Assembly (NCBI GenBank): GCA_015680905.1
Contig: CM027378.1
Span: forward strand, 54,523,501-54,587,500
DNA from: Coptis chinensis
Lineage: Eukaryota; Streptophyta; Magnoliopsida; Ranunculales; Ranunculaceae
Length of the DNA: 64,000 nucleotides
Reading direction: 5' to 3'
A program made the translations under genes and the position numbers. Each line of letters opens with the position of its first letter. Position 1 is the first letter of the stretch. The notes beneath the pieces were generated by a model that saw nothing but the letters and a program-made list of their open reading frames with translations, did no database searches and had not been told where the DNA came from. Below are positions 22,336 to 32,203 of the stretch, piece after piece.

Positions 22336-23814
22336 TGATAAAACATAAAAAGATAATTTACCTACAAAATGAACGATGAAACTCAAAACGTAAGTAAACT
22401 AAAACTTTCTTACGAGTCTATATTTATCAAAGATTCTACTCTCAATTCTATCGAAATAGAGTGGAGTAACAAATTCGTTCCACTCCTAGTTCTTTAGCAT
22501 GTGATGTTTTCTAGTTAACTAATCGGTTTTAAGTCTAATGAGAGTTTTACGAGGGGGAATTATACTACGATGCAACTACCCACAAAATACAAACTATAAT
22601 TGATTCAACTACGGAAATACTACGTTGATTCTATAATAAGGAATTAGGGGGGATTGATTCCACCTTAACTCAACTTAACTCACTAATGACGAATCATCGT
22701 AATCCAAATTGAACTGCTACGCAGAACAATTGGTTCTTCCTAATCCCTAATTACACATGACATTTCTACCAATTCATAACTAGCATGTGAACGATTAAAC
22801 CCATTCTCATGGCGAATTAATCATTTCTAGAGTGGAATAGAAATTACGACGACTCTACGATAATCGGAATCAAGCTTTCATCAAGGCTTCTCAACCCCCT
22901 CTAATTGAGGTTTACCCGAGAATCATTCCGCAATCATTTCCATATGAATCTAAACTAAACATAATATCAAGATTCGAAATTTACTAATCTAAATTAAATA
23001 ATAATTAAAATCAAATTAACAACTATGAAATGGTAACCAACAATAATTAAAACTAGATCTATAAATTGAAATAACAAAAATCGAAATTGACAAAATAACT
23101 ATTTTATTTATCTAATCAATCAAGAACAATGATTCAAAGACTTAATCTAAAACAAGAATTGAAAATGGAACTTAAACTTAATTAATTTACTGAAAACTAG
23201 ATCTAGAATTATATATATTTTTAGGTCTAACTAGCTACCATTAACAAAGAGCTAAGCTTTTGTTTTTATACTTTCAGATCCAAAAATCGTGTATGGGCTT
23301 GGAGCCATGTTTTGGGCCAGAGAATCAAGCCCAAAACCCAATTTCTTTAGTCCAAAATGGGCTTTTCAGCTGCAGTTGGCTTCGATAGATGTTTCGTCCA
23401 CTTTTGCTCCTCTGATTAGGTTAAGGATTGGACCATTGGAAAGCTCTTTCCGAGCCGGTCGGTTTGGCATAAGGTAGGCCCAATTCCGAGGTCTGAGTCC
23501 AAAGATATGGTCTTCGAAAGTTCTGCTGACTTTGTGTGATGTTTCTGCCCGCGTTGACTTTGACTTTTCAGCTTTGACCGGGCTTTAGAAAGGCTTTGTC
23601 TTCTTGAATCTTAGCCTTTAATCACATAACTCCTTAGCGATCAACCATTGCTCCTTTATCTCGCTAAAGTGGCACATTTCTGCACATAATGGACTTTGAA
23701 GCCTGAAATGCATAAAAACACGTAATCAGTATTAACTCTTACTTATTATTCACATAATTGGTCCAAAAGTATGATTATTAAGGGGTTAAAACTACAGTTT
23801 TTGGGCTCTTATCA
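22336..23814 (-). repeat. A2 5' LTR with TATA box
   Basis: Upstream LTR in element sense. The GTATAAAAAC box is at 23262-23271 on the minus strand. The R/U5 side (22336 to about 23030) resembles A1 and the A4 fragment more than it resembles its own partner LTR. The outer end abuts TTGCC (23815-23819). Confidence 0.85.
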
Positions 23815-23819
23815 TTGCC

Positions 23820-24423
23820 CTAGACGGGGGAGCTTAGGAAGTGGCTGCCTAGGGGAAGTATTCTTTGTGTTTGCCTTAAGTGGTGATTCATTGAATGACC
23901 GCCCTATTAGAAAGTACTCCTTGATGTTGCTCTCTGTAATACATTGAATGGATGTCCGAGCTTACATAAAAGGAATGAAGATATTAATAGTATAAACATG
24001 GGAACAACCTTAAGTAGAGTTATTCATCAATGATGTTTCGTCCAAGAGGGTATCGACACTCGCTCAATTGCCTAATTGTAGTCTACTTGTGAGAACAATC
24101 ATGAAATAGAAGATCACAGATCAAAGGTAACGGTGGATTCTAATATCTTGAATTCTCTCTCCTATAAATTCTCAATAGTCTAATTAGTTTAGTTTAGTTT
24201 AGCATTAGAATCTAAAATCTCTACAATCATAGTTTTTAATCCCTCAAACCCTTTCCAGTCCTGTCATTCGCATAACATACACTTAAAAGTGGAACGTTAT
24301 CTTACTCATCCTTTACTTATTGAGGGATAATGAGGTTTTGATACGCTTCTATTTTGTTCAACGACCATCATCTATCTACATAATCCATATACCATCTCAT
24401 ACACACAAAAAGAGCATGTGTCA
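23820..24423 (+). repeat. B1 left LTR, third segment
   Basis: This last part of the left B1 LTR matches 33300-33752 plus 35017-35079. The first 40 bases hold a short duplication with filler around GGGAAGTATTC relative to the other B LTRs. It ends GTGTCA just before the primer site. Confidence 0.8.
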
Positions 24424-24425
24424 AA

Positions 24426-24490
24426 TGGCGCCGCTGCCGGGGATATAATTAATTGTAGCCCTAGAAGCCTGTCAAATGGCGCCGCTACCG
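24426..24490 (+). promoter_or_regulatory. B1 primer binding site (tRNA-Asp), present twice
   Basis: TGGCGCCGCTGCCGGGGAT starts at 24426, two bases after the LTR. It matches the tRNA-Asp 3' complement for about 19 bases with one mismatch. A second LTR-end plus primer-site unit (TGTCAAATGGCGCCGCTACC) starts at 24470, 51 bases later. B2 has only one copy, which aligns with the second one here. Confidence 0.8.
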
Positions 24491-25013
24491 TTTTAAGTTG
24501 TTTATGTGTAACGCTTTCTTTTAAGTTTAGAACTTTGGATCTTGAGGTAATTTTCGCCGCATCATCCATCCTTTTGAGAAAGAGAGAAGCTTGAAGGACA
24601 TCTCGAAGACAAGATCTACTATCCAGGTTAGTTGAATCTTCATTTCATTATTAATTTAGTTACATTGTAGTTTAGTTTTATTGCTTTATAGTATAATTGC
24701 ATTTAGGACCTTTTCAATAATTGAAGTTGCAAGCCAACACAGTGAAACATCAAACTCTAGTGTTTCTTGTCTGAATCTTGACAAACGGACTATCGTCTGT
24801 GGGCCGTGGTATTTAAGCAATCCAAGTGATTCACCATAACCCTAGAAGAGATAACTTTAGACAACGGGCGAGATACTAGCTGCAAAGCCCAACCCAGTTG
24901 AAGGAAAGTAGTTTTGCATTTTAGTATAATTTAGAATAGTTGCATATTAGTTTAATTGCATTCAAGCATAGTATGATAGTTTTTCGTCATTTTCGCATAA
25001 CATTTTCTAGTGT

Positions 25014-26580
25014 ATGCCTCGTTGTCCATCTCATCGTCCGGTAAGAACACAACAGTGGACAAGGCTTAACAAATGACTCACAAGAATACTAGACGAGATT
25101 GATACAATGGCCGCACGCAATGATAGAGGTGTTATAGACCCGAATAATCCTGAAGCTATCCCACCCATGCAAGCACAATAGAGGAAGAAGCTGAGTAATT
25201 TCTATTCGCCAATTATTGGAGACCCACCTAGCAGTATTGTTTTTTCAGAGACAAAAGCTAGTCAGTTTGAACTTAGAGCATCAGTAATCTCTATGCTTCC
25301 AAAGTTCAATGGTTCAGACAATGTTCAACCTTATGTTCACATGAACAAATTTCTATCAGTCCTCAAAACTTTCAAGAACCAGAATATCAGGGATGAGAGT
25401 ATCAAGTTAATTCTTTTTCCACTCTCACTCGAAGGCAAAACATCCGAATGGTTAACTGCGTAACTGATCAATTCAATCAACAACTGGGAGAAGTTGAGAA
25501 CAAAGTTTATAAACAAGTTCTACCCACCCCATAAGACAGATGCCATGCAACAAGCCATCAACAATTTCAAAGGGAAGGTGACTGAAGAATATCATCAAAG
25601 CTGGGAGAAATTCAATAATCTACTAGTCTAATGTCCACATCATGGTTATGATAAGAGCACACTGGCTCATTTTTTCTTTCAAGGACTTTCTACTATGAAC
25701 AAGCAGATGATACAATCAATGCATCAAGGAAAGTTTACATCATTGGACGGAGAGGAAGCCTACAACTTTCTCGAGAATTTAGCTGAAGACACTCAACAAT
25801 GGAGTACTAGCAATGAGGACGTAGCTAGAGTGGAGAGGGTGCCGAAGCAATTTGGTAACCAAGTTCATGAAGACCCAGATCAAACGATGCTATCAATTAT
25901 GGCAAGCTTATCAACAGGACTTGAAACTCTGAACAAGAAGTTTGATCAGTTCTCTATGAATCCTCCGGAAGCAAACAATTTCCTAGCTAAATCTCAGCTA
26001 TCCAAGCCTTGTTATGTCATTTGTGATCTACGTTCTGATTAAGGCCACACCACTAAAGACTGGTCGTACTATCTGGATACTAATACAGAGGCATGCAGTA
26101 TCAACTTTTTAGGAAGAAATAACCAGTTCAATCAGGGACAGAATTATTGGAAGCCACAAATTACAAATCGGAGGAATTTTCCTCTAGGATTCCAGAATCA
26201 GTCTAATCAATTCAAGAATAACAAGTATCAGTTCCAAGACTGCCAACAACCATACAAAAATCAACAGTCATACCAGAACCAGCAATACCAAGCCAACACA
26301 AATAGAGAGTTAGTACCAGATCTTATAAGTGGATACATTGCCCCTATGCCTCAGTCGAGCAAAGCAGTTATCCCACATCTGGAAGAAGCTATCACCACCA
26401 TTGTCAATGAGCTAAAACAGACAAATCAAAGAACCCAGAAGTTGGAGAATAACTTTAGTGTCATTTAAGGCCAGATAGGGCAAATCACTCCCGCCTTGAC
26501 GGAAAGATTGAAAGGAGCATTACCAAGCTAGCCAGAGCCAAATCCAAAAGGAAAAGGTGTCTTGCAGGTGGATACCTAGA
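25014..26580 (+). pseudogene. B1 gag (fossil)
   Basis: Athila Gag starting MPRCPSHRPVRTQQ. LSNFYSPIIGDPPSSIVF and MLPKFNGSDNVQPYVHMNKF lead into the gag domain (LILFPLSLEGKTSEWL, FYPPHKTDAMQQAI, YHQSWEKFNNLL..CPHHGYDK). A QF-rich, Asn/Gln-rich nucleocapsid-like region follows to about 26340. It is closely related to B2 gag. It has many breaks, most of which look like decay of C to T type, as in old methylated plant repeats. Confidence 0.8.
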
Positions 26581-26599
26581 GATTACTCAGTCGAATGAC

Positions 26600-27825
26600 C
26601 AAGTTAATTTTGTCACCACTTTGAGGTCAGGCAAGAAATTTGATAACAAGATTGTCTATGAACCAGGGAAAGATTCTGCGGAGCCTGAGGTAACTTGTGT
26701 TCCCACCATCCCACCCAGTTCTAACAATCCAGATATATATAGTGTTGTGCCACCCGCTGAAGTAACTGTTGAAAGAGAAGCTGAAGGAACTACTGTGGAA
26801 GTAAGTAAGAAGAAGCTATCACGAGTGACTCCACCTATCACTCCACTATCTGTTACCAAGCCAACTGAAGCTGAAAGAATAGAACTAATAATGAAGAATC
26901 TGCCAGCACCGTTTCCTTTGAAACAAGTGAATACCAGAAAGGATGACCAGTACAAGGAGATTTGCGATGTATTTTAGAATTTGCATATTAAAATGCCATT
27001 TCTGACCGCCATCAAGCAAGTTCCCTCGTATGCCAAATTAGTGAAAGATCTAGTGAAGAAGAAGACCAACATTCCGAAAGAAGCTTTTGTCGCTCAAAGA
27101 TGTTCATCGTACTTACATAATCTAGCGGTTGTGAAACTGAAAGATCCTGAAAGTCCAACTGTTACATGCAGAATTGGAGATTCTTTAGAGGAGCAAGCTT
27201 TATTAGATTTGAGTGCCAGTGTGAATCTTTTACCATATTTCGTCTACAAGAAGTTAGGCTTGATGGATCTAAAACCGATTAATGTTACTTTACAGTTGGC
27301 AGATAGATTAGTGAAGATACCTAGAGGAATCATTGAAGACGTCATAGACAAGATCGAAGATTTCTATTATCTGGTTGATTTCATAGTACTCAACATAGAA
27401 CCTACATCTGGTAGGCAGATACCAATCATTCTAGGTAGACCATTCTTGGCCACTACAAATGCACTTATCAACTATCAAAACGGTAATATGGCGTTATCCT
27501 TTGGTAATATGAGAGTCGAGACCAATGTTTTCCATATGTTACAGCAACCACAGGAGGTGTGTTTTGTGAATGAGGTATGCATGATTGAAGCATTAGCACA
27601 GGATTATCTGACTCATTCATATCCTACTGACGAGTTATTGAAAGCTCTGATAGACTCCGACTGTGAGGAACTTAGTGTCCAGGAAATCAATACGATTTTG
27701 GATTCATCAGCTGTCATGGATGACAGCAAGTTCAAAGCAAAGTTTGGATCGCCTATGCCTGATGGACCATCTAAAGAGCTTAAGAAGGAGCCACCTAAGC
27801 TAGAATTGAATCCTTTGCCATCTAC
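26600..27825 (+). pseudogene. B1 pre-protease and protease region (fossil)
   Basis: A linker with LRSGKKFDNKI is followed by the conserved Athila segment (PFLTAIKQVPSYAKLVKDL, KTNIPKEAFVAQ). The retropepsin region then runs from about 27207 (ASVNLLPYFVYKKLGL, VTLQLADRLVKIPRGI, IPIILGRPFLATTNAL). An extended spacer leads toward RT. It is broken in a few places. Confidence 0.8.
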
Positions 27826-28960
27826 ACTCAAGTATGTTTTTTTGGGAGATTTGGGAACCTACCCAGTAGTCATTGCATCAGATTTGACTGAAGAGCAGGA
27901 ATCCAAGTTAGTAGCACTTTTAAAGGAATATAAGACAGCTATTGGTTGGACAATTTTTGATATCAAGGGGATTAACCCTATGATAGTTCAACATAGAATT
28001 TATTTTGAAGAGGATTCAAAGACTTCTAAGCAACCATAGAGGAGGCTTAATCCGAAGATGAAGGAAGTAGTTCGAGAAGAGGTCGTCAAACTCCTTGATG
28101 CCGCCATTATCTACCGTATTTCTGATAGTCAATGGGTTAGTCCAGTTCAAGTTGTGCCGAAGAAGTCCGGAACCACAATGATCAAGAACGAGAGTAATGA
28201 GTTGATTCCAAATAGGATTCAAACTGGATGGAGAGTTTGCATCGATTATAGAAAGCTGAATAGCACATCGAGAAAAGATCATTTTCCATTACCTTTCATC
28301 GATTAGATGTTGGAAAGATTAGCTGGACAAGCTTACTACTGCTTTCTTGATGGTTACTTAGGATATTTTTAGATCCATATTCACCCTGAGGACCAAGAGA
28401 AGACCACATTCACATGTCCGTTCAGAACATTCGCTTATCGTCGTATGCCTTTTGGTCTATGCAATGCACCGACCACTTTTCATTGATGCATGATGAGTAT
28501 TTTTGACGACATGGTGGAGATATACATGGAAGTTTTTATGGATGATTTTTCAGTTTTTGGATCATCTTTTGAGGATTGTATGCACCATCTCTCCTTAGTC
28601 CTTAAATATTGTTGCGATACCAACTTAGTTCTGAACTGGGAAAAGTGTCACTTCATGGTAAAGGAAGGGATAGTGTTAGGTCACCAAGTTTCAAAGGAAG
28701 GAATTCTAGTAGATCGAGCAAAGATTGATATTATAAAGGATCTACCCAAGCTGAGAACTGTCAAATATATCCGTGCCTTCCTCGGTCACGCAGGATTCTA
28801 CCGTCGATTTATCAAGGATTTCAGTAGAATTGCAAGACCGCTATCACATTTGTTAGGGAAAGATGTTGTCTTTGATTTTGATACCTTATGTATCGAAGCT
28901 TTTATGAAATTGAAGGAAGCACTCACTTCAGCACCAATCATTCGTGTGCCCGATTGGAGC
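27826..28960 (+). pseudogene. B1 reverse transcriptase (fossil)
   Basis: Ty3/gypsy RT of Athila type. It has a DLGTYPVVIASDLT-type connection, then IYRISDSQWVSPVQVVPKKSG, GWRVCIDYRKLN and DHFPLPFID. The palm contains TTFTCPFRTFAYRRMPFGLC, and the catalytic FMDD with DDFSVFG is near 28535. The thumb region is VLGHQVSKEGILVDRAKI and FLGHAGFYRRFIKDFS. It would copy the element RNA into DNA. It is broken in several places. Confidence 0.85.
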
Positions 28961-29490
28961 CAGCCGTTTGAGATCATGTGTGATGTATCTGATTATGTTA
29001 TAGGAGCCGTTCTAGGACAAAGAGACAAGAAAGTGTTGTACGCAATCTATTATGCTAGCAAGACTCTAAATGGAGCTCAGATTAATTATTCTACTACTGA
29101 GAAGGAACTCTTAGCCGTCGTCTATTCTCTCGACAAATTTTGTCAATATCTGATAGGTTCAAAGGTAATAGTATATATTGACCATGCTCCCTTGTGTCAT
29201 TTACTCGCTAAGTAGGATGTTAAGCCTAGGTTGATCTGATGGATATTACTTTTACAAGAATTTGATTTGGAGATACGTGATAAGAAAGGAATAGAGAATG
29301 TCGTTGCTGATCACCTTTCTAGATTGCTAGTGGAGAATACAGAAGACAATTTTCAAATCTATGAGACTTTTCCTGATGAACAGTTGTTCAGTCTATCAAA
29401 AGTACCATGGTACGGCCACATCACAAATTATCTTGTGACCGACAAGGTACCATCGCATTGGAGCAAGCAAAAAAAAGATTTATTCTACTG
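28961..29490 (+). pseudogene. B1 RNase H region (fossil)
   Basis: It continues from RT with FEIMCDVSDYVIGAVLGQR, YASKTLNGAQINYSTTEKEL and LLAVVYSLDKFCQYL, then IVYIDHAPLCHLL, the standard Ty3/gypsy RNase H pattern. The tether to integrase follows ([14 protein letters not shown]). It has a few breaks. Confidence 0.8.
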
Positions 29491-30844
29491 AAAGGCCAGA
29501 TATTACTTTTGGGATGATCCATACTTATTCAAGAAGTGTTCAGATCAGATTATTCAAAGATGCATTACAGAATCAGAACAGGAATCCATTCTATCATTCT
29601 GTCACGATCAGCCTTGCGGAGGATACTTTGGCCCGCAACGTACTACAGACAAGGTATTACAAGCTGGATTCTATTGGCCTACTCTTTTTAAAGATGCAAA
29701 TGTTTATTGCAAAGCATGTCCGAGATGCCAATTTTTGGGTAAGACCTCGAAAAGGTTCGAGTGACCTCAACAACTGATCCTTATCTCATAAATCTTTTAT
29801 GTATGGGGTATAGATTTCATGGGACCATTTTTGCCTTTTTTTTGTTACACCTACATTCTACTGGCTGTGGACTATGTTTCAAAGTGGATTGAAGCAGTTC
29901 CTACAAAGACCGCTGATCATAAAGTCATCATGGACTTTCTGAAGAAGAACATTCTACCAAGATTTGGAACACCAAGAGCCATCATCAGCGATAACGGTTC
30001 TCACTTTTGTAACTGTGTATTTGGGAATCTTATGGCAAAGTATGGAGTAATTCATAAGCTAGCTTTACCATATCATCCTTAGACTAATGGTCAAGCAAAA
30101 GTTTCGAATAGGGAAATCAAAAGTATTTTGGAGAAGACAATTAATCCTTCTAGGAAAGACTGGTCTCTTAGACTCCAAGATGCACTATGGGCATACAAAA
30201 CATCATTCAAAACACCCATAGGGATGTCACCCTATCGCTTGGTATATGGAAAGGCATGTCATCTACCTGTTGAGTTAGAACATAAAGCCTATTAGGTAGT
30301 GAAAGAGATGAATTTCAGCCTAAATCAAGCAGGAGAAAGGAGGAAGCTTCAAATAAGTGAATTAGAGGAATTAAGAAGTGATGCTTATGATAAGTCAAGG
30401 ATTTACAAGGATAAGACTAAAGCATTACATGACAGAAGAATTATGAAGAGAGAATTTGAACTTGGATAGAAGGTTCTAGTCTACAACTCTCGTCAAGAAA
30501 TTTTCCCTAGAAAGTTGAGATCTAAATGGACGGGACCGTTTGTAGTAAGACATGTCACACCTTTTGGAGCTATTGAAGTAGAAGACATAAAGAGAAGGAC
30601 TTGTTTCAAAGTCAACGCTCATCGACTGAAGCCTTTTCTGGAGTTACCTACTAGAGACGTGGAGGCTGTTTTTCTCAAGGATCTGGTTTATCAAACCATT
30701 GTTGAAGCAGAAAATTGGGGTAAGTTACCTACACACCTTAAAGATTATATTCTATGTCTTGCTGAACCTGTTAATCTGTCTAGTTTAAGTTTTTTGCATG
30801 AGGAAGCCAAGCGTAGTAAACTTGACTCCTTAGGATCTCATTAG
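29491..30844 (+). pseudogene. B1 integrase (fossil)
   Basis: It has an N-terminal zinc-binding region in pieces (to about 29770). The catalytic core follows from about 29819: LLAVDYVSKWIEAVPTKTAD, FGTPRAIISDNGSHF, and the [11 protein letters not shown] region carrying the third acidic residue. Then come the [14 protein letters not shown] and [19 protein letters not shown]-like Athila signatures. The C-terminal domain (30515-30844) includes KWTGPFVVRHVTPFGAIEV and FKVNAHRLKPFLE. It would insert the DNA copy. It is broken in several places. Confidence 0.85.
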
Positions 30845-31279
30845 TATAAGTGCCACCAATAGCCGGGCCCTCAGATTTTCATAACTTTATCCTTTACTGA
30901 GTTGCAAGCGCCGGAGTCAAAGTCTCATAACTCTAGTAGACCGAGTATAAAATGTCTACAGGAAGTAAGCATGTTGTCAAGAGATCAGTTTTGAGATGGA
31001 AACCTAAGTGTTCACTACCTGTTAGTTTGTAGGATTTACTCCCCGTTGACTTTCAAAGGAAGTTTATTTCTATTGCTCATGTAGGGTTCGGTAAAAATTC
31101 ATTTGCGCGTAAGAGGAGAGTGCGTAAGCTAGGTTGGTGTAAGAATTGCCATTCTAAAACTTGTCTTGGCTTACATCCATTAAGATAAAATTGTTGGTAC
31201 AAGGTATACTTTTGTCAATTACCTGCTGAGAGAGATCAGAAGAATCCCTACAAAGTGAAACCTAGTGGGTGGGAATACT

Positions 31280-31374
31280 AGTCTTGAGGATTTGATAATA
31301 AAGGACTCAAAAGTCTTGAGAATCTGACTTTAAAAGACTCACATTACGTCTTGGGGATCTGACGTAAAAAGACT
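31280..31374 (+). repeat. B1 triple 28-base stem-loop motif
   Basis: There are three near-tandem copies: 31280-31307, 31312-31339 and 31347-31374. The middle copy has perfect 6-base arms AGTCTT / AAGACT around GAGAATCTGACTTTAA. The same motif occurs singly in B2 and in two copies each in A1, A2 and A3, always on the element-sense strand downstream of protease or integrase. Confidence 0.65.
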
Positions 31375-31584
31375 TAAATAAAAAATAAAAAATAAAATAC
31401 TGATACACAATTATGAGGACTAATGCTGATTATGAGGATTAATTTTGATTTGAACTAATTGTATTTGATTTTCTCTATTTTGTGAGCTTAACCTTTATAT
31501 GACAGAGAAAGATCAAAATATTGATATTCGGCATGAATGGTAATATCCTACCTTTTTCTCATCCATTTCATTTACTTCTTTATA

Positions 31585-31619
31585 CATTGAGGCCAATGCA
31601 TGCATAAGTAGGGGGAGGG
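31585..31619 (+). promoter_or_regulatory. B1 internal polypurine-like tract with hairpin
   Basis: A CATTG / CAATG stem with a four-base AGGC loop (31585-31598) is followed by AAGTAGGGGGAGGG (31606-31619). This is the block, common in Athila elements, that follows integrase. The true LTR begins 584 bases later at TGATAAGTGCTC. Confidence 0.6.
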
Positions 31620-32203
31620 TGTACTTGAGAAATGAATTTCGAAAATTAGTTTTCAAAAACAAAAATATTTTTGTTTCTATATCAGTAGCATAAGAAAAAT
31701 GAATTTTAATGATGAGTCTGGGATATAGATTCCATACTGCTTAAGTTTGATAGATAGTTGATATTATTGATTTCATTACTGCTTGGACTATTTATTTTTC
31801 TCGGACATAGTTCTTGTTGATAGAATTTTTTATCAAGGCACCAGCATAGTACTTGGTCAATTTTGTGTTCTTTTGCTAGAAGAGAGATTTAACCCCTAGT
31901 AAACTGGAAGTAGACCTTTTAAACTTAGCCCGTGAGACTTGAGTTTTATACCCATTCTTTAGACAGTTCTTACGAAAAATCCGAGTCTTAGTGACTCAAC
32001 AACTTTCAGTTCTTTATGTCATTGTAATATAGTCTCATTATTCGTTGATTTGGTTAATCACGAAGTGACATCAACTAGGGAGATAGCCATTAGGTCTTGT
32101 AGTCTACTCGAAACAGAGTATCATACTGATAAGTCAAGTAGTGAACCTATTCAGCCCTTATCCCACCTAGTAGGACCATCATGTTAAACCCTTTTGAGCC
32201 TTA
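31620..32203 (+). other. B1 3' untranslated region
   Basis: Non-coding and closely similar to 39066-39650 of B2. It is about 1.2 kb shorter than the corresponding region of B2 (39066-40805). No gene is seen. Confidence 0.7.

Larger units (their letters stand above)
11420..23814 (-). mobile_element. A2, non-autonomous Athila-lineage LTR element
   Basis: A 12.4-kb minus-strand element of the A family. LTRs at 11420-12896 and 22336-23814 are flanked by TTGCC on both sides (11415-11419 and 23815-23819). The parts in element order are LTR, tRNA-Asp primer site, CpG-rich leader, gag, protease, splice-donor block, first envelope-like ORF, second envelope-like ORF, polypurine tract, LTR. As in A1, no RT, RNase H or integrase is seen. 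It has more breaks than A1, around ten or more in gag-pro. It is inserted in the same B1 LTR as A1, 865 bases further along. Confidence 0.9.

Noticed and set aside
31620-32203. Placing the B LTR start at TGTACTTGAG after the GGGGGAGGG tract (31620 and 39066)
   Set aside because: TGATAAGTGCTC (32204 and 40806) fits better. It resembles the A LTR start TGATAAG, gives about 1.6 kb LTRs on all sides, and the earlier tract is the internal block typical of Athila elements.
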